Shown here piece after piece: positions 49,332 through 61,069 of a DNA stretch of 64,000 bases. The notes beneath the pieces are model-generated. The model was not told the DNA's origin. It was given only the letters and a program-made list of their open reading frames with translations, and searched no databases. Each line of letters starts with the position of its first letter. The stretch's first letter is position 1. The DNA is from Ooceraea biroi. Taxonomy: Eukaryota; Arthropoda; Insecta; Hymenoptera; Formicidae. The stretch covers positions 7,207,624-7,271,623 of the forward strand of contig NC_039507.1 of NCBI RefSeq assembly GCF_003672135.1, given 5' to 3'. The translations under genes and the position numbers were made by a program.

Positions 49332-52300
49332 ATGAGCGTCGACGCGTACGGACCTAGCAGCCAGACCCTCACGTTCCTCGACACCGAGGAAGCGGACCTG
49401 ATCGGCGCGGACACGCAGGGCAGCGAGTTCGACTTCACGGACTTCACCCTGCCGTCGCCGAGTCAGACCCAGGCCTCGCAGCACGACGCGACCCAAACGC
49501 AGTCCAGTCAGCCCATCCAGGTAAGCGAGGAGTCGCCGAATTGCGCATTGTGTACGTCGATCGTTCGTTTCTCCGACACCCCCGGACGCGCCGATCTCGC
49601 GGCGTGGAAGATGCCGTCGGCGGGCGAATCTCTCGCGGCCACGCGGCCTAACCTCGCACCACGCGTATCGAATGGTATGGCGCGGTGCAATTAAAGCCGA
49701 CCATATGATAATATAGATTCTCCCCCTCGTGCTTTATCTCCGTTCCCCGTGACGTTCCTCGTTACCGCGAAGCGCGAGAATCCTTTAGCGCGCTGCACCG
49801 ACGCGCGACCTTGATCGCTCGCTGGAGAAACGCAAAGGATTTCTCCGTCGCGCACCGCCCGTCTCTCTCGAGCCAGCTGGGAGTGCGAGGTTAGGTTAAC
49901 ACTTGCGCCAGTTTCTCCAAGGTTACGCAAGCTGTTCTCGCATTCGGATGAAATAAAGGAGAGACCTCAGAGCGAATGAAAAAGAATACGAATTACAGTA
50001 TCTTTAGTTTGAAATCGAAGCGATATAAATAGATCGAATGGTTTAAGTGTGTGTAATATTTATCTCGTTGTTTGATAAAATCACTTTTTCTCCTTGGACG
50101 AATGAGAGTCGGAGATACAGTAGTATTATCTCAAATGTATGTGTGTCGATATATATGTATGACATAATATAACAATTCCTTGCAGGGATTGCAGCATAAA
50201 AAAGGATTAAGTTTCTCTCCTTTTGCTGATTTTATCCTCAAGAATAATTGCTGTTTTCTTATCAAATAATTGTTTTTGTTTCCCTCAAAATTTATCAAAA
50301 CTTTATCCTCAACTGGATTATTCTGTATGCTGAATTTATTAAGAATTCGTTGTTTTAAGATTGTCTGCATGGAATACTGACACGCTACTGCATTTGTTAT
50401 TCAGGTTAATGGAACGAATGGTAGTTCAGCATTGGACTTGAAGATCTCTGGGGCAGCCCAGAGTCTCGCTGAGTTGCAGTTTGAAGAGGAGGAGGAGGAA
50501 GCGTATTATAATCGTGATTTGCCTGACCATGCATGTAAATACTGCGGTATCCACGAGGCATCCTGCGTGGTTCTATGCAATGTCTGTCGCAAGTGGTTTT
50601 GCAACGGACGCGGTAATACATCAGGCTCACACATTATCAATCATCTTGTCCGTGCTAAACATAAGGAGGTCACTTTGCACAGGTGATTCATTAAGATAAA
50701 GTTATATTTATCAAATGTTTAATCGATTTCTGTTATGAATTTTCGCGTTATGGAAGTTCTTGAATATTGTTTATTTTACAGGGATGGTCCTCTGGGCGAA
50801 ACCGTTTTGGAATGTTATTCCTGTGCCACGAGAAATGTTTTTGTACTGGGCTTTATTCCTGCAAAGGCCGATTCCGTAGTGGTGCTGCTTTGTCGGCAGC
50901 CGTGTGCGGCGCAAACTTCCTTAAAAGATATGAACTGGTAAGACTGAATACTTCTGTACACGTACACACACACAAAGTGACGTATCTGTGTATGTAAAAT
51001 TGTATGCACACAGATCTCTCCCTGGTATGATTAATAATGTATTAAGACTTCTCTTTTTGGGAAACTTACATAAAAAAACTAAATTGTCAAAAACCATTTA
51101 GGGATCAGGAACAATGGAAACCGTTGATCGAAGATCGTAGCTTCCTGGCTTGGTTGGTAAAGATCCCGTCCGAACAGGAACAGTTACGAGCCAGACAAAT
51201 CTCCGCGCAACAAATTAATAAATTGGAGGAGTTGTGGCGCGATAACGTTGACGCGACTTTCCAAGATCTCGAGAAGCCCGGCGTGGACGAGGAGCCGCAG
51301 CAAGTTTTGTTGCGCTACGAGGACGGGTACCAGTACCAAAATATTTTCGGACCACTCGTGAAGCTGGAAGCGGATTACGATAAACGCCTGAAGGAGTCGC
51401 AAACGCAAGAGAACATCGAAGTACGATGGGACGTCGGATTGAACAAGAAGACCATTGCGTACTTCATGCTGGCCAAAACGGACGGTGATATGAAATTGAT
51501 GCACGGGGACGAGCTCAGACTTCGTTACCTGGGTGAGCTTCACAAACCTTGGTCCGGCATTGGGCACGTGATTAAGATTCCCGATAACTACGGGGAAGAG
51601 GTCGGGATCGAGTTGAAAAATAATTCCGGCGCGCCAACGGAATGCATCAGTAACTTTGTCGTTGATTTCATTTGGAAGAGCACGAGTTTTGACCGGTAAG
51701 ATTCTCTCTCTCTCTCTCATCGCGTTATTTTGTTATTTAATTATGATTATTATTTTATCTTTTTATTTTATTTTATCTTTTTACAGGATGCAGTCTGCAT
51801 TACGCAAATTTGCTGTGGATGACACATCGGTGTCGGCGTATATATATCACAGATTACTCGGGCACGAAGTGGAAGAGGTATTGTTCCGTTGTCATCTCCC
51901 CAAGCACTTTAGCGCGCCAAATCTGCCAGACCTGAACAGATCGCAAGTATACGCCGTTAAGCACGCGATCCAACGACCGTTATCGCTGATCCAAGGACCG
52001 CCCGGGACAGGCAAGACCGTGACGAGCGCCACGATAGTCTATCAACTGGTGAAGCAGAATGGCGGTCCGGTTCTTGTGTGCGCGCCTTCAAACACCGCTG
52101 TCGATCAGTTGACGGAAAAGATACACAAATCGAATCTGAAAGTTGTACGATTGTGCGCGAAATCGCGGGAGGCCATCGACTCGCCCGTCAGCTTCCTCGC
52201 GCTGCACAATCAGATAAAGAACATGGAGACGAACACCGAGCTGCAGAAGTTGCAGCAACTGAAGGACGAGACGGGCGAATTGTCGAGCGTCGACGAGAAG

Positions 52301-53929
52301 CGCTATAGACTTTTGAAGAAAGCGGCGGAAAAAGAGCTGCTGGAAGCAGCCGATGTAATTTGTTGCACGTGTGTTGGTGCTGGCGATCCACGGTTGCATC
52401 GGCTGAAGTTTCACTCTATTCTTATCGACGAGAGCATGCAGGCCACCGAGCCGGAGTGCATGGTGCCTGTTGTTCTGGGTGCCAAGCAACTGATCCTAGT
52501 CGGAGATCACTGTCAATTGGGCCCAGTCGTGATGTGCAAGAAAGCCGCCCGAGCAGGCCTGTCGCAGTCGTTATTCGAGAGACTGGTAGTACTTGGAATT
52601 CGACCCTTCCGCTTGGAAGTGCAGTACCGCATGCATCCTGACCTCTCGCGATTCCCGTCGAACTTTTTCTACGAGGGCTCTCTGCAGAATGGCGTTTGCG
52701 CCGACGAGAGGAAACTGCTGAAGATTGATTTTCCCTGGCCTGCACCGGACAAACCGATGTTTTTCTACGTCACCCAGGGCCAGGAGGAGATAGCTGGCAG
52801 TGGAACGTCTTACCTGAATCGCACGGAAGCTTCTAACGTGGAGAAGATTACGACGCGGTTTCTGCGTTGCGGCGTGAAGCCGGAGCAGATCGGAGTGATA
52901 ACCCCATACGAGGGTCAGCGCGCTTATCTCGTGCAATATATGCAGTATCAAGGTTCCCTGCACTCAAAACTGTATCAAGAGATTGAAGTAGCGAGCGTGG
53001 ACGCCTTCCAAGGACGCGAGAAGGATATAATAATAATGTCCTGCGTGCGATCCAACGAGCATCAAGGCATTGGATTCTTGAATGATCCTAGAAGATTGAA
53101 CGTGGCGTTGACCCGCGCCAAGTACGGTATCATCATCATCGGAAATCCCAAGGTGCTGTCGAAGCAACCTTTGTGGAACCATCTGCTTAGCTTTTACAAA
53201 GAGCAGAAGGTATTGGTCGAGGGACCGTTGAACAATCTGAAGGAATCTATGATTCAGTTCGCCAAACCGAAGAAGCTCGTGAACGCGGCCAATCCGGGTT
53301 CGCACTTCATGTCCACGTCAATGTACGATGCGCGCGAGGCCCTGATCCCCGGCTCCGTGTACGATCGCTCGGGCGCGCAGGTGAATGGCGCGCAGAGCCA
53401 TAATCCGTACTATCAGAGGAACGTACCACTCGACATCTTCAGCCGTACTCACGACACCATCAGCTACATCAGTCCGGAGCGTGCCCAGGCGGCGATGAAC
53501 AACATGCCAGTGCCAGTAGGCATGTTTATGAACATGGCGCATGTACCGCCGCGCTTCTACAACCAGCATCAACAGGCCTTGCAGGCGCGTCAGAATCAGA
53601 GGAACCGGCGCGGTGCTGCAGCGGCGAAGGGCAAGATTGGCTCGCGCATGGGCAAGCTGAGCCAGACGGAACAGAACACCCAGCCGTACAGCCAACCCGG
53701 TTTGCCACTGACCCAAGGTACGACTCAAGGCATGTCCCAGCCCGGATTCAGCTTGTCGCAGCCGGGACTGAGCCAGGCAGAACTCTCCCAGGACTCGTTC
53801 GCGGTTGGCGAGTTCCAATCACAGATGGATGGCCTGTTGTCACAGGATTCGACTTACCAGGGTGATCGGAGCGGGTTCTATCAGTCCGGGCAATCGCAAG
53901 CCGGGGGACAATTCTCCCAGCCCTACTGA
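49332..53929 (+). CDS. Upf1: Upf1/RENT1, nonsense-mediated decay RNA helicase
   Basis: Five coding exons: 49332-49520, 50405-50682, 50782-50937, 51102-51695 and 51787-53929; 1119 residues, matching the human length (about 1120). The start MSVDAYGPSSQTLTFLDTEE is nearly identical to vertebrate UPF1. A Cys/His-rich zinc domain (CKYCGIH..C...C..C..WFC, about residues 100-265) binds UPF2. The SF1 helicase core has Walker A GPPGTGKT (about 476), motif II ILIDESMQ (about 617-624), QLGPV, QYRMHP, ASVDAFQGREKD and NVALTRAK. The C-terminus is rich in SQ/TQ dipeptides, substrates for SMG1 kinase. Known role: ATP-driven scanning and mRNP remodelling of mRNAs with premature stops, in the cytoplasm. The large last exon carries nearly the whole helicase. 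A TC run (about 51702-51718) sits at the start of intron 4. Confidence 0.98.
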
Positions 53930-55371
53930 GCCGAGACCTGGGTACGGCTGAGCAACGCAATTGCCATGCCATGAAGGCTCGTTCGACCAAATCTTCGACC
54001 AACGACCACAAATCACTAACTGCGCAAAACGGTAAGACGGCTCGGCGATCGAGTACGATATTAATGCAGCGTATGCAGTCGTCGATGTGAAGGATTATAA
54101 GGAGAGCAGGAGGGACGAATGGAAAACGAGGGTTTTCGCGTTAAGCTAACTTGCCAGGATTGGAGGATTGATTCCACCGTGGATGGAAACATGCAAGGTT
54201 CATCCTACTTACTACTTGACAATATTACTGATTGCGACGAGAACGGAAGGAGACGTCATCGCAACCGGCTAGAGGACGACAAATCTATCTACGACCAGCA
54301 GCCACCGATCATCATCGTCAATCGTGACACGCGCTTACCGAGAACGGATCGTTTTAACGCGAGGATCGAGTGACTAAGAATTTTAAAAAGAAAAAAAGGC
54401 AGAAAAACCCTCAAAAAAAGAGAAAAAGACGTTGGACGTAGAATGGACGTATCGCTTTCACGATTCGATCACGAGTTCGACAAGTGTGCCAAGGTAGTAG
54501 CAAATCGGCAAATCGGCTGAACCCACTGGCCAAGGAGCGTTTCGCGAGGTGGAGAGAGCCTCGCAGCTACCCGCAAGCCAATGGATGGGAGGATATCGAC
54601 CACGCAACAGCATCGGGACGCTGCGGCGTTTCCTCCACATCATCATCATCGTCATCATCATCGTCATCATAGACTCGAACGTTCGGGAACGCTGGACGAA
54701 CGGAGAGCACAAAGTGTCCGCACGTGTAACCGCCGTCTCGAGCCGTGAACGAGGTACGCCAGGAGTAACTACGAGTCCGCCGTTCGGGATGAACGCACGT
54801 CGTAGGAGCACGTGCATCGTGGCTCGATGTATCGTCGGTTTCTCCGGCATTTCGTCGCGAAGAGTCGCCGCCGATCGAATCGTCGTTATCAGGCAGCACG
54901 AGGCAAACTGCTTTCGACATCACCACGGAGGAGGAGGAGGAGGAGGTGGGACGTTCTTTCTCGGAGGACCGTCATCTTTGCCGGTCGTTTTCGATGAATA
55001 TCGATTAGTTTCTTTATGTTATGTCTATCTATCTATTGCTTTTTTTACCGCAGGGGGGATCGACAGAGCGCGCGATCGAAGGCGCGGGACGGCTCGATTT
55101 CTCGGTTTTTCTTTTTTCCCCCTTTTTTGGCAGATCGTATCGTGCACAGCGATTAGTGTAAGACCGAGAGCACAGCTTGCCAGAGTGCATTCGCTTTTTC
55201 TTTTGGGCTTCGCGTCGCGTACGTACCGCGCGCTACCTAACCTCTTCGCAACGGCGAAAGCGATGCACGATGGTACTCGAGCGCGCGTTTTCGAGTATTT
55301 CGGGAGCACTGCTGCGCGGAGATAATTGCGAATTGACGAGCGAGAAATTACCAAGATTTATTTAAGGGGAT
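53930..55371 (+). other. Upf1 3' region
   Basis: Follows the Upf1 stop and keeps a coding-like GC content to about 55.3 kb. Contains CAT/CGT (54637-54670) and GGA (54927-54948) microsatellites. The 258-codon frame at 54549-55325 reads across these repeats, has no recognisable domain and is treated as chance. Probably a long 3'UTR. Confidence 0.45.
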
Positions 55372-55375
55372 GCTG

Positions 55376-55732
55376 CTGGAGTTGCTAGTGAACTATTTTT
55401 TCACTATAGCGATGGTAATTGCAGTTTCGAAAATTCTCTTTATTGCTCGTGCAGAATAAAAAATCCTTTTCCACGGATGAAGTATAGATAGAAAGAAAGC
55501 CCGCTCTACGGGACTTTATATTCAAAATGGAAAAAAGTTAGAAAAGACAAATGCAAGTTTTTCACTTTTTTCCATTTTGAATATAAAGTCCCGTGGAGCG
55601 GGCTTCTTTCTATCTATACTTCATCCGTGGAAAAGGATTTTTTATTCTGCACGAGCAATAAAGAGAATTTTCGAAACTGCAATTACCATCGCTATAGTGA
55701 AAAAATAGTTCACTAGCAACTCCAGCATCCCC
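55376..55732. mobile_element. 357-bp fold-back MITE
   Basis: The arms are about 165-170 bp, starting GGGGATGCTGCTGGAGTTGC and ending in the complement, with a short loop near 55550-55570. The left flank is TTAA (55372-55375) and the right flank is TCAA (55733-55736), a TTAA target with one change. No coding sequence. Similar in design to 40271-40996. Confidence 0.85.
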
Positions 55733-55736
55733 TCAA

Positions 55737-56610
55737 GGACTTGACTAGAGCACTTCCGAGCAGCTGCGTGTAGCGACTCTTCGTAGCGAGAGGGTTAATA
55801 CGTGGACAATAACGATGAAAATTAACCTTTTTTTTATTCATGTCGTTTGAAAATGGCAACTTTTTGCCAAAGCGTAAAAAAAGTTATATCACATTGCGTA
55901 AATTGATGTTTCGGACTCATAGATCGGACATTGCCATTGATTATGACGGCATAACTAACTTAACACGCGAAATGTTTTACGTACCGACTACGAAGATGAT
56001 TACGGAAGTTATTGTTCCATGGACTTTCATGCGGATGTGATCGCACCTCTGTTCTTTCCGCACCCCTGCTCCTAATTCTCTATGCTCTGTACTGGCTTTC
56101 GGCGGTAATTAAATTCGTTATATTGCAATAGATTAAGTGGTATGTATAATTAACATGTAACTTGCGTTATACAATACTAAATTTTGTTTCTTTTTTTTGT
56201 CCGACCAACTGAGCGCACCGCTAATATAATAGCAGATTGTAATACATTGAAATTTATTGTGAAATCCTGTGAACCAATAAATTTGAGTTGGAAACAATAC
56301 CCGCCTACAGTTTTGCGTTAATCCTTTCCTAAAGAATTTATTTGCAAAAGACACAAGAAGATGTTGAGAAGCGTAAACGTGGAAGCTGAACATTATTATT
56401 CTATCAGAAGAACGTTGCATTTGCAAAAACGGATATGTCGTTTTATAAAATTATCGTATTATAAATTCGTAATTATAATCGTAAAATTTATTTTTATTAA
56501 ATAAAATCGTAATTATAAATTTATCGTCAAAGCTACTAATAATAAAATTAATAACTGACGCTATTGTTAATATGCGAATAGCTACATTTTAAAATACTTT
56601 CATCAAGCTA
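55737..56610. other. Intergenic, nothing recognised
   Basis: AT-rich, with a short ORF at 55840-56040 (MSFENGNFLPKRKKSYITL) that has no known family. No repeat was seen other than the flanking elements. Confidence 0.4.
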
Positions 56611-56940
56611 ACGCTACCAGAGAGAAACCTGAGAGCGGCCACCAGCCTCCACGGGCACATTTCCTGACGTTTGACGCGCCGCCTGACAAAGTGGACGTGA
56701 ACTAACTAGTTACGCTCGGTAATGATACATGATTCGTGTCCAAACTATTCACAAGGAAGCTTTCCCATGTAAACTCTACTTTCGAACGAGTCATAGTGCG
56801 TTCGAAAGGGAAGGTAAAAATATTAATGTCGTGTTCGAGGGTTGGGTGTATGAGCCTTGGTTTCGGAGAAATTTACATCTAAAAGTGAGCATTTTCCAGC
56901 GGTATGAAAAGTACCATGAATAGCTACAATTTGGCGTGAA

Positions 56941-57015
56941 GCGCGGTAGTCTAGTGGCTCAGCGCGAGACTCGTGTTTTGCCATCCGCGCAAGTTGGGTT
57001 CGAGACCGAGTTGTG
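56941..57015 (+). pseudogene. tRNA-like sequence, left palindrome arm
   Basis: It carries a good Pol III A box (TAGTCTAGTGGCTCAGCG) and B box (GGTTCGAGACC) at tRNA spacing, and ends before a T-rich stretch (AATTTTTTTTC) that could terminate Pol III. The acceptor stem does not pair, so it is not a functional tRNA. It is probably tRNA-derived, as in a SINE head. An inverted copy lies at 57472-57545. Confidence 0.5.
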
Positions 57016-57471
57016 ATAATTTTTTTTCTTCGGATTTTTGTTTCTTTGTGTTTGCATTATATTTTTTTATTATGTAAATAATGATTTATTATGTTTTATT
57101 ATATTTTGGAGGTATACGTATATTATAAAATTTTGACTCATTAAAAAAAAGTGTCACAACCTCTGTGCCTATGACTGTACAGTGTTGCGGATGAAAATTT
57201 ATATAAAAGCATTTATGTTTTTTATGCTTTTATATAAATTTTCCATCCGCAACACTGTACAGTTATGTCAGAATTTTATAATAAATAAACACTCGACAGT
57301 ATACAAACTATATAAATAAATAAAAAGTTTACAAATGTTAAATGTATATGTTTATGTCTCATTATCATATACGTATACCTCCAAAATATAATAAAACATA
57401 ATAAATCATTATTTACATAATAAAAAAATATAATACAAACACAAAAACAAAAATCCGAAAAAAAATTATCA

Positions 57472-57545
57472 CAACTCGGTCTCGAACCCAACTTGCGCGG
57501 ATGGCAAAATACGAGTCTCGCGCTTAGCCACCGGACTACCGCGCT
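57472..57545 (-). pseudogene. tRNA-like sequence, right palindrome arm
   Basis: Read on the minus strand it has an A box TAGTCCGGTGGCTAAGCG and the same B box GGTTCGAGACC. It differs from the left copy at a few positions (CCGG/CTAG, CTAA/CTCA), and this A box is closer to a normal tRNA. Opposed Pol III promoters across one palindrome would give convergent transcripts if active. Confidence 0.5.
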
Positions 57546-57632
57546 TCGCGCCGAAGTGTAGCTATTCATGGTATGTACTTTCCGTACCGCTGGAAAATGC
57601 TCACTTGTATCATTACCGAGCGTAACGAACTA

Positions 57633-58924
57633 TTGGGTTGGCCAAAAAGTAATTGCGTTTTTTTCCAATAGATGGACATACATGTCTTCAAATGTAACTA
57701 ACTTCATTCTAAACCGCAAATTCATTATGTAGGTTAACAACTCACAGTTCAAGCTTGTTTTAGAAAAAGAAAGTACGCGATTTCGTTAACAATTGTTTGT
57801 TTGCCGTCGATTTCAAAATGGAAAATCAAAAAGAACGTTTTCGTCATATTTTGTTTTATTACTTCCGAAAAGGGAAAAACGCTGTGCAAGCTCATAAAAA
57901 GTTATGTGATGTATATGGCGAAGATGTTTTAAAACTGCGGCAGTATCAAAATTGGTTTACTAAATTTCGATCTGCAGATTTTAATGTGAAAGATGCACCA
58001 CGCTCAGGAAGGCCAATCGAAATTGATGATGACAAAATAAAGGCACTGATCGATTCCAATCGGCGTTTAACGACACGAGAGATTGCTGAGGATCTTAACA
58101 TATCGAAATCGAGTGTTGAAAACCATTTAAAACGACTTGGATACATTAGTAAGCTCGATATTTGGGTACCACATGAGCTCAAAGAAATTCATCTTACTAA
58201 GCGTATTGACATCTGCGATTCTCTTTTGAAACGTGAGGAAAATGATCGATTTTTGAAACGTATGATACAGGCGACGAAAAATGGATCGTCTACAACAACG
58301 TCAAACGAAAAAGATCGTGGAGCAAGCGTGATGAACCTGCTGAAAGCACTTGAAAAGCAGATATTCACCAAAGAAAGATTATGCTGTCAGTCTGGTGGGA
58401 CTGTGTATTTTGAGCTGCTTGCAAGGAATCAAACCATTAATTCAGACGTATACTGTCGTCAACTGGATAAATTAAATGATGCCATCAAACAGAAACGTCG
58501 AGAATTGGTGAATCGCAAAGGTGTTGTGTTTCACCATGATAACGCTAGACCACGTACAAGTTTGGTCACTCGTGAAAAATTGTTGCAGCTTGGATGGGAT
58601 GTGTTACCATGATGTTACCACATCCACCATATTCGCCAGACCTGGCACCATCAGATTACCATTTGTTTCGTTCTTTGCAAAACGCCTTGAATGGTAAAAC
58701 CTTTACTGCTGATGAGGATATCAAATCGTTCTTGTAATTGTTTTTTGCTGAAAAAGATAAGAACTTTTTTGAGCGCGGAATCATGAAGTTGCCTGAAAAA
58801 TGGCAAAAGATAATCAAACAAAATGGACAATATATTGTTTAATAAAGTTTTTGTTTCCCATGAAAAATTCGCCTTTTATTTATATAAATTAAAAAAAAAC
58901 GCAATTACTTTTTGGCCAACCCAA
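57633..58924 (+). mobile_element. Mariner transposon, dead copy, nested in outer element
   Basis: 1292 bp between TA dinucleotides, with the same TIRs as the 24801-26088 copy. The transposase reads from about 57818 (MENQKERFRHILFYYFRKGK). Compared with the other copy it lacks one A in ATGATA(A)CAGG (about 58265), just before the first catalytic Asp, and lacks 11 bases before VYFELL (about 58403), which restores the frame. An 11-bp duplication after WDVLP (about 58609) then closes it, and a further TAA lies in FL-LFFAEK. It cannot encode transposase. Confidence 0.92.
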
Positions 58925-59002
58925 TAGTTCACGTCCACTTTGTCAGGCGGCGCCAAACGCCAGGAGGCTGGTGGCCGCTCTCAGGTTTCTCTCTGATGCT
59001 AC

Positions 59003-61069
59003 TAATTTGCGATCATTTCGTAGATAAATCTGATAAAAAAATAGCTAATCAGGCAAAATTCAAAAGTTCCAAATTTCCATAAGAGCACGCAATCTACATA
59101 CGCGCAATTCTATGCTCGATCTATCGTGTTGCCATCTCATGGTCGATCCGTTCAACGCGAAGTGAGATACGGACGCCGGCCATTACGTCAAAGATTTGAA
59201 AATTTGAACGTTCGGTAGGTTTGTTGATGTGGCGAATTGCGGTAATAGTGGCGAGCGTGCGGCATCAATTAAGCGAAGCTGTTCGCCACCGACCCGTGAC
59301 GCGCGCTATCAAAAGATCGCTGCCGGTCGAGAGATCGCGCCGGCAGTCTCTCTGCGATATCCGTCCCTCCTCGCCTCCTCGGAACGCCGCAGCTGTGTGA
59401 TCGCACGAGACGCAGCCCGGGAATGAAAGATCGTTTTTTCTGCAAATTTGTCGTTCGTCTGAGGACAAATTCGTGCAACATGGCGACTGAGAACAGGTAT
59501 TATTCCCGTGTACTCCTCTTGTGCCCCGTGTACGCGATGCGTGTCCTGTGCTCGTTCGACCTCCAGTCGCGTGCACGATGTTTGCACGCTCTGTCAAAAC
59601 GAGAAAATATTCCACGTACTTTTCGTGTATCTGTATACAACGCACTGTTTACTTGAGCGAGCAGCGTCCATGTGTGGCGTGTATGTGGCGTGTTACTTTG
59701 TATACGTCCGACTTGACGAATGTATTTGCACAAATTTTGCAACTGCGGCGCCATCCTTGACTATTAATTGCGCATAATTTTTGTCTTGCATGTGTATTAA
59801 GTAGAACCGTTAAAAAAATCATGAAATTTCAGTTTACGTTGCAGTTGTTTTCAAGTATTATGTAGGAGTCATTAGAGTATAGTTGTTGAACGATATATCT
59901 ATCGTACATGTAAAGTTTCTTGAGTAACTTGAAGCACAAAGATAAATGGAATAAAATATTTTGATAGTTGTTATTATTCTCTCACTTTTATTTACGTATA
60001 TTTCGGTTTTGCCTGTAATATTATATGATAATAATATACAGATATTTATAATTACTGTGAGAGTAATCTGGTATTTTATTGTATACATAGATACTTTGCG
60101 CAGAAGATAATATGATGATAATTGTGCATTACATAAGTTACTATCTCTATTATATTAAAAGTTTAATGTATTTTTTCCTTTTATATGGGATGATTTTTAA
60201 ACCCGTTATCTCGTTTTCTTCTAGGAAGTTGTGATAGAATGAGTACAAATCGTATCTTACACATGACCAGCCTGAGGGTAAAGATACACGTGTGAAATTT
60301 CGAATAAAAGTGCTCGAAACTTTAAGGGCATATGTCTTGCAGGCAAAGCTACATGTATCAAATTAATATAAGTAGTTCAATTTAGATTAGATCATTTGAT
60401 AACAGTGAAATTGATAACACATGGATTATTTCTTGCCATATGAATTCTTTTTCTTTGCCATATCAATTCTTTGTTAGCAAATCTGCTATCATGTATGCAT
60501 AAATATATCGCTTATTAAGTATAATTCATTCACGCTACAATTTGTTTTTGCAGAGCTTGTGCACGCTTATGTAATGCATATAGTTGTAAAATTTATGACA
60601 AAAGGTAGACACACACTGCAAAAGTAGTGTCTCATTGCTTCTAAATTCCTAATTTCCTTATCCTATATACAGCTTCTTGTATTATCGTAGAGTATATATA
60701 TACATATATTGCCACGTATATTATTAAATTCTAGATTAACGTAATAGAACTCAAAAGATAAAAACATATATCTTGCAAACCTCTATAAAAGCAAAAAAAA
60801 ACATACATAAAATATAAAAGAGCAAAAAAAAGAGAAGCAGGACAAAGCAAAAAAAGCTTAAAGTCTTCATATGCACATGGTGAATTACATGAAAACTTGG
60901 ACTATCGTAAGATACGTTCAGTAGCAATATTTTGTGCCTTACATATATATTACTCGGTCGTTATAAGCATTTATGAAGATCGCTAAGTGCAATATATGTT
61001 GCTACATTAGCAAGTAAATCGCACGTTCGAAGATCACGTCTCGCGGTATCTCACATTCTCATCTTGACT
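59003..61069 (+). promoter_or_regulatory. Upstream and 5'UTR region of GLD-2-like gene
   Basis: A CpG-rich patch at 59140-59500 looks like a promoter or first exon. ATGGCGACTGAGAACAG followed by a GT donor (59480-59496) may be a first exon with its own start, in good Kozak context (CAACATGG). From 59500 to 61060 the sequence is AT-rich with T-rich tracts and no ORF of interest, consistent with a 5' intron ahead of the exon at 61070. Confidence 0.4.

Larger units (their letters stand above)
56618..58995. mobile_element. Outer TIR element (hAT/P-like ends) with nested palindrome and mariner
   Basis: The ends CAGAGAGAAACCTGAGAGCG and its complement continue for about 90 bp (to GTGGACGTGAAC). 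Flanks ACGCTAC (56611-56617) and ATGCTAC (58996-59002) form a 7-bp duplication with one mismatch. The terminal 25 bp match the MITE at 1474-1692, so both belong to one family. The interior holds a large palindrome centred near 57215 with two opposed tRNA-like sequences, and a mariner at 57633-58924. Without the mariner the element is about 1.09 kb. No transposase of its own was found. Confidence 0.75.

Noticed and set aside
54549..55325. 258-codon frame downstream of Upf1
   Set aside because: It runs through CAT and GGA microsatellites, has no recognisable domain and is best explained as 3'UTR.
56941..57545. Two functional tRNA genes
   Set aside because: A and B boxes are present but the acceptor and anticodon stems do not form properly and both lie in a transposon palindrome.
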